From contig CADAPC010000016.1 of the NCBI GenBank assembly GCA_902789725.1, positions 1 through 46,605 on the forward strand: a stretch of 46,605 nt of DNA, given 5' to 3'. Under the pieces are notes generated by a model. That model did not search any database and had not been told where the DNA came from. It was given only the letters and a program-made list of their open reading frames with translations. Position 1 is the first letter of the stretch, and each line of letters begins with the position of its first letter. The translations under genes and the position numbers were made by a program. The DNA is from an uncultured Bacteroidales bacterium (GTDB lineage Bacteria > Bacteroidota > Bacteroidia > Bacteroidales > Bacteroidaceae). Shown here in pieces: positions 33,673-42,130 of the stretch.

Positions 33673-34448
33673 TTTACGCTTTCGATCGAACATTCGACGG
33701 GCTTCTGTCGGCAGTATTTGATGCCTATTCCCTCCGTCAGCACCCCGACATGCTGATGGGGGAAGGAGAGCCATTGCCGTTGTTCTGTGAAGAAGTGCAT
33801 GAGGTGACGACAGCCGACGACCGAGCTGCACGGGTGTGGGCTGGATTGGAAAAGCGTCTTTCGAAGCAGGCACTTCGTATGCTGATGGTGAGTTATCTGT
33901 CCGAACTGCCTGAGTTGGACACTCCTTTATTCCAATATATATATAAGGTGTTTCAGCAGCCAGAAGGCAGGACGAGCCTTGAGCGGAATTTCTCTGATGC
34001 CGATGTGCTGGCTGTGACGAACATTGGCAGGAAAGTGATACATGAACAACACCGCATGCTTCAGTTCCTGCGTTTCCAGAAAGCGAAAGATGGTACTTAC
34101 TTAGGTGTGGTTTCACCTGACCACAATGTGTTGCCGCTAACAGTAGCCCATTTTAAGGATCGATTTCGCGATCAGCCCTGGCTCATTTATGATGCCAAGC
34201 GTCGTTACGGATTTTATTATGACTGTCAGGAAGTGATTCGTATCACTTTTCAACATGAGGAATCTCTTCCATTCGACCTCGATAGTGGTCAACTGAACGA
34301 TGAAGTGATAAGCAAAGACGATAAGCTCTTTCAAGATATGTGGCGCACTTATTTCAAGGCCATCTGCATACGCGAGCGTATGAATCCCAGAAAGCAACTT
34401 TCCGATATGCCGCGTCGATACTGGAAATACATGACAGAGAAGCAATGA
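33666..34448 (+). CDS. TIGR03915-family DNA metabolism protein, partner of the radical SAM protein
   Basis: This 260-aa soluble protein has the family start MLVYAFDRTFDGLLSAVFDA and, further on, AVTNIGRKVIHEQHRMLQFLRF and LTVAHFKDRFRDQPWLIYD. The family is found next to TIGR03916 radical SAM genes and in some species is fused to a uracil-DNA glycosylase-like domain, which is absent here. No cysteine cluster is visible. It overlaps the radical SAM gene by 7 bp, so both proteins are probably made together and act in one DNA-related process. Confidence 0.88.
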   Translation: MLVYAFDRTFDGLLSAVFDAYSLRQHPDMLMGEGEPLPLFCEEVHEVTTADDRAARVWAGLEKRLSKQALRMLMVSYLSELPELDTPLFQYIYKVFQQPEGRTSLERNFSDADVLAVTNIGRKVIHEQHRMLQFLRFQKAKDGTYLGVVSPDHNVLPLTVAHFKDRFRDQPWLIYDAKRRYGFYYDCQEVIRITFQHEESLPFDLDSGQLNDEVISKDDKLFQDMWRTYFKAICIRERMNPRKQLSDMPRRYWKYMTEKQ

Positions 34449-34532
34449 GGTTTTAGAATGCGGACTTTTGAAAATAAGTGGTGGTTTCAAGTACTTCTTC
34501 CACTTGGCGACCATGATTAATTTGACGTATTT

Positions 34533-35033
34533 ATGGCAGACAAGATGACACCCGAACAGCGTAGCAATTGCATGCGCAGAATCCGATCAAAAAACACGCG
34601 ACCGGAGATGCTTGTGCGGCGTTTCCTCTTCAGTCACGGTTTCCGTTATCGCATTCATGCCCAAACATTGCCGGGTACTCCCGACTTGGCCATCGTCGGC
34701 CTCCGCACTTGTGTCTTTATCAACGGTTGTTTCTGGCATGGGCACGAGGGATGTTCTATGTACAAAATGCCTCAGACGCATGTCGATTTCTGGTCGAAGA
34801 AGATTATTCGGAACAAAGCGCGCGACCACGAAAACATCTTGGCATTAAAAGCCTTGGGTTGGCACACGGTGGAAATATGGGAATGTCAGCTCAAACCGAA
34901 AGAGCGCGAGAAAACTCTTCAGGGATTGTTGCGCACCCTCAATTACATTGCCTTGGAAAATCAGGGAGCGCGGCTTGCCTATAACTTTGATGGAGACGAA
35001 GAACGGAGCATTGCTGCTGAAGACTTGGAATAG
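34533..35033 (+). CDS. vsr: Very short patch repair endonuclease (Vsr)
   Basis: This 166-aa Vsr-family nuclease has SKNTRPEMLVRRFLFSHGFR at the front, the catalytic Asp in LPGTPDLAIV, the metal/zinc segment FINGCFWHGHEGCSMYK and the closing HTVEIWECQL. Vsr nicks T:G mismatches produced by deamination of 5-methylcytosine. The C-terminus is about 25 residues longer than the E. coli enzyme. No cytosine methyltransferase lies in the window. It follows the radical-SAM pair by 84 bp on the same strand, and a functional link to it is possible. Confidence 0.93.
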   Translation: MADKMTPEQRSNCMRRIRSKNTRPEMLVRRFLFSHGFRYRIHAQTLPGTPDLAIVGLRTCVFINGCFWHGHEGCSMYKMPQTHVDFWSKKIIRNKARDHENILALKALGWHTVEIWECQLKPKEREKTLQGLLRTLNYIALENQGARLAYNFDGDEERSIAAEDLE

Positions 35034-35106
35034 AGCGGAGTGAGTGTCAACCGAAATATGACAAAAGATGTTTCATTTTTGTTTATGACTAAAATATTGT
35101 AAAAAT

Positions 35107-36210
35107 ATGGATAGGAATAAGAAAATCATTCGTACAAGTATTGTTGGCGTAGCTGCAAATGTATTGCTGGCAGTCTTTAAGGCTGCTGTCGGACTTTTGG
35201 CAGGTTCAATTGCCATAGTCATGGATGCTGTGAATAATTTGAGCGATGCCCTTTCTTCTGTTATCACGATTGTAGGTACAAAGTTGTCGGAACGCCCTGC
35301 CGATCATGAACATCCTTTTGGACATGGACGCATTGAGTATTTCAGTGCCATCATCATTGCGGTGATTGTTCTGTTGGCTGGTGTGGGTTCATTGATAGAG
35401 TCTGTGAAGAAAATTCTTGAACCCACTTTGCCTGAATATACGACGTTGACGTTGGTTGTGATTATTGTGGCCATTTTTGTCAAAATAGTTTTAGGGCTCT
35501 ATGTGAAACGCGCTGGTCAGCAACTCAAAAGCGATGCCTTGAAAGCCAGTGGAGCTGATGCTCTCTTTGATGCCATTGTAACGCTTGCAACACTTATTTC
35601 TGCAGGTATTATGCTCATTTGGCAAGTCAATCTCGATGGCATATTTGGTACACTCATCTCTTTGGTTATTATTAAAGCAGGATTCGAAATGTTGGCCTCG
35701 CCCATCAACGAACTGTTGGGCAGCCGAATCTCTCCTGAATTTGTAGCGGCATTGAAAAAGGAGGTGAACAGTTATGAAAATGTGCAGGGTGTTTATGATA
35801 TCATCATGAACAGCTATGGTCCCAATACCATTATCGGCTCACTTCACATCAGTGTGCCCGAAACTCTCACGGCAAAGGAAATTCATCGTCTCACACGCGA
35901 TATTGCGCAAAGAATTTTTGATAAGTTTGGAGTCATCCTTACTGTAGGCATTTATGCTGTCAATACGACTGATTCAGAAAAAGGACAATTGCAGCGTAAG
36001 ATTATGCAATTCGCTTCTCAGCATGAGGGTGTAATGCAGGTGCATGCCTATTATTGTTACGAAGATAGGCATCTCATTACGCTTGATATCGTGCCCAAAG
36101 AAAATGTGAAAGACAGTGAGAGGTTTGCCTCTGTCATATCAACCGACCTCCATGCCCAGTTCCCTCAATATGAATTCTCCATTGTTGTTGACCACAACTA
36201 TAGCGAGTGA
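35107..36210 (+). CDS. Cation diffusion facilitator (CDF) metal exporter
   Basis: The 367-aa inner-membrane protein has six predicted helices in the first 210 residues. Metal-site motifs are DAVNNLSDALSS, HEHPFGHGRIEYF and the SGADALFDAIVT segment. A cytoplasmic C-terminal domain starts near 215 (ENVQGVYDIIMNSYGPNTIIGSLH), with an extended second part of about 70 residues. CDFs export Zn2+, Mn2+ or Fe2+ against protons; the metal cannot be fixed by eye. A ZIP importer is encoded nearby at 36865. Confidence 0.93.
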   Translation: MDRNKKIIRTSIVGVAANVLLAVFKAAVGLLAGSIAIVMDAVNNLSDALSSVITIVGTKLSERPADHEHPFGHGRIEYFSAIIIAVIVLLAGVGSLIESVKKILEPTLPEYTTLTLVVIIVAIFVKIVLGLYVKRAGQQLKSDALKASGADALFDAIVTLATLISAGIMLIWQVNLDGIFGTLISLVIIKAGFEMLASPINELLGSRISPEFVAALKKEVNSYENVQGVYDIIMNSYGPNTIIGSLHISVPETLTAKEIHRLTRDIAQRIFDKFGVILTVGIYAVNTTDSEKGQLQRKIMQFASQHEGVMQVHAYYCYEDRHLITLDIVPKENVKDSERFASVISTDLHAQFPQYEFSIVVDHNYSE

Positions 36211-36304
36211 ACATGTTAACGCACTTTTTTTGTATCGTTAAAGATATAAAATGGAGCTTTTTGTGCTATTTATGTCGTTTAAGATATAATTACTTGGTAA
36301 ATTA

Positions 36305-36336
36305 TTTGCGTGTTTATTTTTTTTCCGCTATTTTTG
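36305..36336 (+). promoter_or_regulatory. Promoter upstream of the short ORFs
   Basis: TTTG (36305-36308), 20 bp, TATTTTTG (36329-36336), followed by GCAC. The leader to ATG 36380 would be about 38 nt. It indicates that the short ORFs and perhaps the HTH-ZIP pair behind them are expressed. Confidence 0.7.
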
Positions 36337-36379
36337 CACCAGTTTTTATTACTAACTATACAAAATACTTCATTAAATT

Positions 36380-36567
36380 ATGGACGAGCAAAAATCTATT
36401 GACGCATTGCAGTTTTTTGTGACTAACCTCAATGCGCCTTACTACTTTTCGACATGATGAAGGTGTATCTGAAAGACGAGGAAGAGGATATGTACTGGAG
36501 CGAGGAGCAGCTCGGTCTCATTGAGATTATCAGTGCTAAGCCTTGGTTGATGAAGGTTGCCATTTGA
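36380..36567 (+). pseudogene. Two overlapping short ORFs, possibly one frameshifted small gene
   Basis: ORF A (36380-36457) encodes 25 aa (MDEQKSIDALQFFVTNLNAP to FST). ORF B (36454-36567) starts in the ATGA of A's stop and encodes 37 aa (MMKVYLKDEEEDMYWS to LMKVAI). Composition is gene-like and a good promoter precedes them. A -1 shift at the TTTT of 36446-36449 would join both into a protein of about 62 aa. I do not recognise either part. They may be a coupled pair of small proteins or one small gene broken by a frameshift. Confidence 0.4.
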
Positions 36568-36691
36568 CCCAAACGACTTTTATATCCTCAATTATTCGTT
36601 TAATACGCGAACAAAGTAATTATGGAAGATAATCATCTCAGATTTAGTAATTATTAGAACATACCTTAACTCAATTTATTTAGAAAGGATT

Positions 36692-36865
36692 ATGAAAGAA
36701 CAAGTTTTACAGGCTATGCGGGAGGCTGGAAAACCCGTTTCAGCTGGTGATGTGACTAAGGCTTTAGGCGCAGACCGTAAAGAAGTGGACAAGGCTTTTT
36801 CCGAGTTGAAGAAGGAAGGTGCCATTGTGTCTCCTGTACGTTGTAAATGGGAGCCTGCTAATTGA
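36692..36865 (+). CDS. Small winged-helix-like protein coupled to ZIP transporter
   Basis: 57 aa: MKEQVLQAMREAGKPVSAGD through KWEPAN. The order of helices (QVLQAMREAG, SAGDVTKALG, RKEVDKAFSELKKEG) and the closing beta hairpin (AIVSPVRCKWEP) is that of a minimal winged helix-turn-helix DNA-binding domain. AAGGAT stands 5 bp before ATG 36692. The TGA overlaps the ATG of the ZIP gene by one base (TGATG), so the two are translationally coupled, suggesting that this protein senses or regulates metal uptake. I see no metal-binding cluster apart from one Cys, so the regulatory role is inference. Confidence 0.72.
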   Translation: MKEQVLQAMREAGKPVSAGDVTKALGADRKEVDKAFSELKKEGAIVSPVRCKWEPAN

Positions 36866-37644
36866 TGTTAACACTTGCATTAGGACTTATCATACCTCTT
36901 TTGGGTACAATGCTTGGGGCGTCATTCGTCTTTTTCATGAAGGACGAAATGTCGCTTCGTGTTCAGAAGTCATTGCTCGGTTTTGCATCGGGAGTGATGG
37001 TGGCTGCATCGGTTTGGTCACTCCTCATTCCTGCTATGGAGATGGAAGAGGGGAAGGGGACATGGTCTGTTCTGCCAGCTGCTGTCGGATTCCTGCTTGG
37101 CATGGGTTTCCTCTTGCTGTTGGATGAAGTGACTCCTCATTTACACTTGGGTAGTGTGAACCCTGAAGGGCCACGTTCTAAACTTTCACGTACAGCCATG
37201 TTAGCCCTTGCTGTCACAATCCACAATTTACCAGAAGGAATGGCCGTGGGTGTAGTGTTTGCTGGGGCCGAACAAGGAGTGACTAACATTTCGCTTGCTT
37301 CAGCTGTAGCTGTGTCCTTGGGTATTGCCATTCAGAATGTGCCCGAAGGTGCCATCATTTCTATGCCCATGCGTGCTGAAGGAAATTCTCGTTGGCGTTC
37401 TTTTCTCTTAGGTAGCCTTAGTGGGGCTGTGGAACCGATAGGGGGATTGGCAGTAGTGTTGCTTGCTTCCATGCTTACGCCCGTGTTGCCTTATATGCTT
37501 GCATTTGCAGCTGGTGCCATGTTCTATGTGGTGGTGGAGGAACTGATTCCTGAAGCTTCTGAAGGTGAACACACAAATCTTAGCACTATAGGCTTTGCCA
37601 TAGGGTTTGTTCTGATGATGGTGCTGGATGTTGTGATGGGATGA
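36865..37644 (+). CDS. ZIP-family metal transporter
   Basis: 259 aa from ATG 36865, with about eight hydrophobic segments. The metal path shows VTIHNLPEGMAVG in helix 4 and IAIQNVPEGAIISMP in helix 5, the ZIP signature, with Glu in VVVEELIPEA. It resembles ZupT/GufA-type importers of Zn2+ and other divalent metals. A TTG three bases earlier is not needed, since ATG overlaps the stop of the small HTH gene. It ends only 7 bp from the stop of the convergent GMC oxidoreductase gene. Confidence 0.92.
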   Translation: MLTLALGLIIPLLGTMLGASFVFFMKDEMSLRVQKSLLGFASGVMVAASVWSLLIPAMEMEEGKGTWSVLPAAVGFLLGMGFLLLLDEVTPHLHLGSVNPEGPRSKLSRTAMLALAVTIHNLPEGMAVGVVFAGAEQGVTNISLASAVAVSLGIAIQNVPEGAIISMPMRAEGNSRWRSFLLGSLSGAVEPIGGLAVVLLASMLTPVLPYMLAFAAGAMFYVVVEELIPEASEGEHTNLSTIGFAIGFVLMMVLDVVMG

Positions 37645-37651
37645 TAGACCA

Positions 37652-38920
37652 TTATTGCATGATGTTTTTTGCTATGCGTTTAGCCAGCGCCATGATGGTC
37701 AGGATGGGGGGTAAACCAAGCGACTGCGGCAAAATGGTGGCATCTGCCACATAAAGATTGTCGGGCAGCAAAGGAGAGTGAAGTGTGTTGGCTTCGTTGG
37801 GAGTGAGAGGCAGCATGCCGCCTGGGTGACCAGCATTGAGCGTACCAAGGAAGATGTCCTTGTTGGCTGCACCCATACGGAGAAGAATCTCACGGCAATC
37901 TTCCACCCCCTTCTTTAGGTGTTGCTGATCAACTTCCGTGAGTGTTTTCAGCATTTTCCCTTTTTTCACATCCCCTTGCTCCACGTCTGACAATTTAATC
38001 ATCAGGCTGGCTATACCATCCATGGGGCGGAACCAATCCTTGTTGAAGAAGAAACTGAGCCAGTCCATGTATGGCGAAATGATGTACTTTTCGCGTTGGC
38101 TCACAAAAGGCATCAAGAGTTGTCGGTTTTGCCGTGCTTCCTTCATGGGGGCTGCCACACAAAGCACTGGATCGACAAAGAGGGTGGGTTGGCACTCGAT
38201 GCCCGAATTGCGAAGAATGTCGGGTGTGCCCATTCCGCCTGCTGCCACCACGATTACATCAGCCTCGAAGGAGAAATGGCGCAGACCTTTTGTGGCGTGC
38301 ACACATTTGGCTTCATGCCCACTGATGTCTATTTTTGTCACCTTGCATCCTGTAATCACCTGGATGCCATTGAGCAATTCTCTTGTGTCCCATTTGGCTC
38401 GGGTTGGACAACCAATAGAGCAGTGGCCACACAGTTTGCACGCATTGGGACGTAACATTTTGGGCATGGGCATCGGGTTCATTCCAAGCTCCTGCATCAC
38501 TTCAAACTCTTTCTTCGTGATGGATGTCCAGAAGCGTTGGTGGTCGGTGGTGATGGGGACCTCCTGATAGATTTCGTCAAATTCGTCATCAAGATTGATG
38601 CCGATTCGCTTCAGTCCTTCGTCAGCTCGTATAGCATTGCCTGTAGCTAAAGTGGTGGTGCCACCTACGCCGCGACCATACACCATCACCATCTCGTGGG
38701 ATGAGTTGTCGATGCGCATGTTAGGTAGGAACAACTGGATGAGCCGTTCGTCAAAATAGAGTCCAGTCTTCCGGAATTTGGCCAACATGTCCATTGATAC
38801 CGATAGAGGATGAAACTCCTTACCCTCTTCAATAACGGTGACTTCGTATTCTTTATTCAGCATCTTTGCAGTCATGGCACCTCCAGCACCGCTGCCTATT
38901 ACAATCGCTTTTTTCTTCAT
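37652..38920 (-). CDS. GMC-type FAD-dependent oxidoreductase
   Basis: The 422-aa protein has the N-terminal FAD loop AIVIGSGAGGAMTAKML, the GMC segment GRGVGGTTTLATGNAIR, VVAAGGMGTPDILRNSG, and a C-terminal block (AGHPGGMLP ... LYVADATILPQSLGLPP) with the catalytic His region. A cysteine group ACKLCGHCSIGCP near residue 163, not found in classic GMC enzymes, could hold an Fe-S cluster or zinc. Such enzymes oxidise alcohols or sterol-like hydroxyls. It is the last gene of a four-gene minus-strand operon with an acyl reductase-ligase. Confidence 0.87.
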   Translation of the reverse strand: MKKKAIVIGSGAGGAMTAKMLNKEYEVTVIEEGKEFHPLSVSMDMLAKFRKTGLYFDERLIQLFLPNMRIDNSSHEMVMVYGRGVGGTTTLATGNAIRADEGLKRIGINLDDEFDEIYQEVPITTDHQRFWTSITKKEFEVMQELGMNPMPMPKMLRPNACKLCGHCSIGCPTRAKWDTRELLNGIQVITGCKVTKIDISGHEAKCVHATKGLRHFSFEADVIVVAAGGMGTPDILRNSGIECQPTLFVDPVLCVAAPMKEARQNRQLLMPFVSQREKYIISPYMDWLSFFFNKDWFRPMDGIASLMIKLSDVEQGDVKKGKMLKTLTEVDQQHLKKGVEDCREILLRMGAANKDIFLGTLNAGHPGGMLPLTPNEANTLHSPLLPDNLYVADATILPQSLGLPPILTIMALAKRIAKNIMQ

Positions 38921-38934
38921 GTTTTATTTATATG

Positions 38935-39438
38935 TTAAATGTTTGTCTTCTTGAAAGTTGCTATGCAACATAAGCATCCTTCGGTGATACGTTGCTGAAA
39001 CGTGAGTTGTCCACCACCCGATAGACCGCTGATGATGCCGCTGTCTAAAGCCGAAGCAGCCAAACACACGGCTGGGGAGTAGAAACGGCTGAAAAAACAA
39101 TGGCGTACACACAGGTTGCCAGGGATGTTTCCATTCATCGTGATGCCGATGTTTTTGTAGAGAGCAAAAGTGAATTGCTCGATGTCGGCTGATTTGCGTA
39201 AGTGAAACATCATTCGCAGCCTCTGTCCCATCTTAAAAGCTTCTTGGTGCATGCGCTCCAGCAAGTGCTGGTCGATGTGGCCTTTTAAGTGTTCGCGTGT
39301 GTATTGGGCATATACGCGCAAAGCCTTCCCGTTGGACAAAGTCCAGATGCGTTTGGAAGGTTTGCCCAGTGCGCGTGCTGTCAGATTCATCAGCAACTGT
39401 AATTCTATACGTCGGAACAGCGAACTATTGAGCAGCAT
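38935..39438 (-). CDS. Small protein resembling ATC-hydrolase family
   Basis: This 167-aa protein is without signal peptide. The first half is helical and basic. The C-terminal third is cysteine-rich: CVRHCFFSRFYSPAVC, ALDSGIISGLSGGGQL and RITEGCLCCIATF. The spacing resembles the L-2-amino-thiazoline-4-carboxylic acid hydrolase family (PF14196), in which a conserved Cys and Asp lie in a similar frame, but I recall this only roughly. It starts 14 bp inside the end of the reductase-ligase gene and is followed after 14 bp by the GMC gene, so it belongs to the same operon. Confidence 0.55.
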   Translation of the reverse strand: MLLNSSLFRRIELQLLMNLTARALGKPSKRIWTLSNGKALRVYAQYTREHLKGHIDQHLLERMHQEAFKMGQRLRMMFHLRKSADIEQFTFALYKNIGITMNGNIPGNLCVRHCFFSRFYSPAVCLAASALDSGIISGLSGGGQLTFQQRITEGCLCCIATFKKTNI

Positions 39439-42130
39439 ACATCTCTTCTATTTCTTGTTGGTGGTGAGCAATCACCACATTTCGTTTCACTTTCAGGTTA
39501 GGAGTCAATTCTCCGTTTTTAATGCTCATAGGGCGTTCCATTACTTTCCATCTTTTCACTTGCTCGGGGTGTGAAAGTTGGGCATTCATTTGTTCGATGT
39601 CTTTTTGCAACGTATCTTTTCCGCTGTTTAGCCACAAGAGAGCGGTGCAGTAGGGACGCTGTTCGCCTACCAATACAGCATGTTCCACACATGGGATGTC
39701 CATCAGACGCTCTTCAATCTTACCGCAGTTGATATTCTTGCCATACGATGTGATGAGCATGTCCTTCTTCCTTCCGCTAATGAACACGTGCCCGTCTGGA
39801 CCGATGTGGCCCAAATCACCCGTGTGGAGTTCACCTTTTTGGAAAGTGTCAGACTCCAATTGGTAATAGCGTAATGCCACTTGAGGCCCCTTCACAATTA
39901 GTTCTCCGTCTGGGTTTGTGCTCACCTCTGTGTCAGGCAGTGGAGTTCCGATGCTTGGTATGACGTTGTCACCCAACCTGTTGAGGGTGATGAGCGGTGC
40001 TTCTGTCTGTCCGTAGGCATTATGAATTTCGATGCCTAAAGCTCGGAATTTTAGCAATAGTTGTTCACTGATAGGTGCCGAACCCACAATGAGTTGTGAG
40101 CACTTGTCCAAACCTGCTTTTCGTAGTACAGCCCAACGCAAGAACTTGGCTGTGAGGGTTTTCAATTTCCCCTCCTTCATGGCCAGATACTTTTGTCCCA
40201 CAGGGCTCAATTCTACTTGTTCCCACAGCTTCTCGAAAAAGCGTGGTACGGAGAAGAATACGGTGGGGCGCACCTTGGGCAGAGCATGGGTGAGCATCTG
40301 GAAATCGTTTAGATAGTATATCTTCGCATCGCACAGCATGCAGTAAGGAGCATAGGCGGCCAAAATACCCTCCACCACATGGCTCATGGGCAAGAAGGAA
40401 AGGTAGCGCATTTGTGTGTTGCGGTCTTTCCAAGAGAGGAGATTGGTTAGTACCTCACCCAACCATTTGAGTTGCTCAAAGCTGAACATCACGCCCTTCG
40501 GTTCGCCAGTGGTGCCAGAAGTGAAACGAATGGTGGCAAGGGAGGGTGGCTGTGCCTCAGGGGACTCAGGGGACTCATGGGACTTATGGGTCTTATGGGA
40601 CTCATAGGACTCATAAGTCTTATGGGATTTGAGAGGGCCAAAGAAAATGACTTGCACCTGGTTGAGGAGATTGCCAAGGTTCTGCTTTACACGTTCGTCG
40701 CCTACATAGAACCAGCGGGCACCGCTGGTGCGCAACAGAAGTTCTATCTCTTCGGCTGGGGTGGTGTAGTAGATGGGTACGCTGGTGGCTCCCACCAGAC
40801 CAATTGCATGGTCAATGGCTACATGCTCTGTGCAGTTGATACCTGCCAATGCCACTTTGTCTCCCGCTTTCACCCCCATGGCTTGCAGTTGTTCCATACG
40901 GTGCTGAATCAGCGTGTTCATTTCCTTGCCCGTCATGCGCACCATACCTTTGGCTGTGATGTCATAATAGGTGATGGGGTAGTGTTTGCTCGATCGGCGT
41001 ATCAATGCTTGCTCGAAGATGGATTTGTCCGACAAGCGCATGAAATTGTGTCTGCAAGCAAATGCCAGAAGGGTGGGGAGGTATTCGTGCCAATCCAATT
41101 GGTACTGACCAGTGAATGTGTCGCTGTTGGTTCGGTCAAACTCGTGGTCATCGGTAAAGTAAGGCATCAGAGCTGTTAAGTTCGACAGGATGCTGTGACT
41201 CTTGGCTTTCTCCCCCGCATTATAGCTTCGGGCTAAAGGACGGAGGAAAGGCGTTGGGAGATAGATGGGGCGAGGTACATCGACTTGTAAATTGTCTTTG
41301 GCCCATGCGGTCACCTCTTCCATCAGCTCTCTCACTTGAGGGAGCTGGTTTTTGGGTGGTGTTAAGTGGAATGTCTTGCCTATTGCATCGGGGTTTGTAC
41401 TCACCGCCACCACCATGCGTGCTACTTCGTCGGCAGGAATCACATTGACGGTCTGTGTGGGACGAGTCGGTAACACGCGCATCTTGCCCAAGAGGACCAG
41501 CTTAAGCACATAATAGATGGTGTTGAAGTTGCGGGTTCTGCCCGTCTGAGTGTTACCCACCACCATTCCTGGACGGCAGATGATGAAAGGTAAAGAAGAT
41601 TCCTTCACCACTTGTTCAGCTTCTGCTTTGCTGCGTTCGTAGAGGGTGAAGAAACTGTTTCCAAGAGGTGCATCTTCCAGGACAAGCCCTTGTTGCGTGC
41701 CTGCTACGTATGCTGTAGAAATATGGGTGAAGCACGTCAACTGCTGCATCTCCTTCGCCAACTCCACCACATGCCGTGTTCCTTCTACATTGATGCGCCA
41801 TGACTCTTGCTTCGACTTTTGCACTCCAGTTTCAGCCGCACTATGAATCAGATGAGTGGCGTGCTCAGTCAGCCACATCCTGCTCTCCTCGTTCAATCCC
41901 AACCCTTCTTTTGTGAGGTCGCCCATTATGGGGACAATGCGTTCGCCAATGGCCGATGTCAGTACCTCGTCACCCCACCAGAGTGTGTGCAACCTGCGTT
42001 CGGCATCCTCTTTCGAAGCTGCTCTCACTAAAACGCCGATGCGGCTATCCGTCTCTTTCAGCAGACGCTCTGTCACTTCTGTTCCAACTAAGCCTGTTGC
42101 TCCTGTGATGAAAAACAATCTTTTATCCAT
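39425..42130 (-). CDS. Fusion of NAD(P)-dependent acyl reductase (N) and AMP-forming acyl ligase (C)
   Basis: 901 aa. Residues 1-360 form an extended SDR/NAD-binding-4 domain: FFITGATGLVGTEVTERLL, HLIHSAAETG, and the catalytic YERSKAEAE. Residues about 385-895 are an adenylating enzyme: phosphate loop TIRFTSGTTGEPKGVMFS, NAYGQTEAPLITLN, GELHTGDLGHIGPDG and the final Lys in KNGELTPNLKVKRN. The order reductase-then-adenylation is the reverse of carboxylic acid reductases, and no carrier-protein domain is visible between or after them. Activation and reduction of a fatty or aromatic acid to aldehyde or alcohol is inferred. A Ser/His/Lys/Glu-rich repeat (about 500-523) lies just before the phosphate loop. 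Confidence 0.85.
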   Translation of the reverse strand: MDKRLFFITGATGLVGTEVTERLLKETDSRIGVLVRAASKEDAERRLHTLWWGDEVLTSAIGERIVPIMGDLTKEGLGLNEESRMWLTEHATHLIHSAAETGVQKSKQESWRINVEGTRHVVELAKEMQQLTCFTHISTAYVAGTQQGLVLEDAPLGNSFFTLYERSKAEAEQVVKESSLPFIICRPGMVVGNTQTGRTRNFNTIYYVLKLVLLGKMRVLPTRPTQTVNVIPADEVARMVVAVSTNPDAIGKTFHLTPPKNQLPQVRELMEEVTAWAKDNLQVDVPRPIYLPTPFLRPLARSYNAGEKAKSHSILSNLTALMPYFTDDHEFDRTNSDTFTGQYQLDWHEYLPTLLAFACRHNFMRLSDKSIFEQALIRRSSKHYPITYYDITAKGMVRMTGKEMNTLIQHRMEQLQAMGVKAGDKVALAGINCTEHVAIDHAIGLVGATSVPIYYTTPAEEIELLLRTSGARWFYVGDERVKQNLGNLLNQVQVIFFGPLKSHKTYESYESHKTHKSHESPESPEAQPPSLATIRFTSGTTGEPKGVMFSFEQLKWLGEVLTNLLSWKDRNTQMRYLSFLPMSHVVEGILAAYAPYCMLCDAKIYYLNDFQMLTHALPKVRPTVFFSVPRFFEKLWEQVELSPVGQKYLAMKEGKLKTLTAKFLRWAVLRKAGLDKCSQLIVGSAPISEQLLLKFRALGIEIHNAYGQTEAPLITLNRLGDNVIPSIGTPLPDTEVSTNPDGELIVKGPQVALRYYQLESDTFQKGELHTGDLGHIGPDGHVFISGRKKDMLITSYGKNINCGKIEERLMDIPCVEHAVLVGEQRPYCTALLWLNSGKDTLQKDIEQMNAQLSHPEQVKRWKVMERPMSIKNGELTPNLKVKRNVVIAHHQQEIEEMYAAQ
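40561..40632. repeat. 9-bp tandem repeat inside the reductase-ligase gene
   Basis: Eight degenerate units of GGGACTCAT / GGGACTTAT run head to tail. Being a multiple of three, they keep the frame and encode tripeptides of type Ser/Thr-His/Tyr/Pro-Lys/Glu. The same kind of satellite usually sits between genes in Bacteroidales. Confidence 0.9.

Noticed and set aside
36207..36422. 71-codon frame after the CDF gene
   Set aside because: It is AT-rich, spans the promoter at 36305-36336, has no family likeness, and runs out of frame with the better short ORF at 36380.
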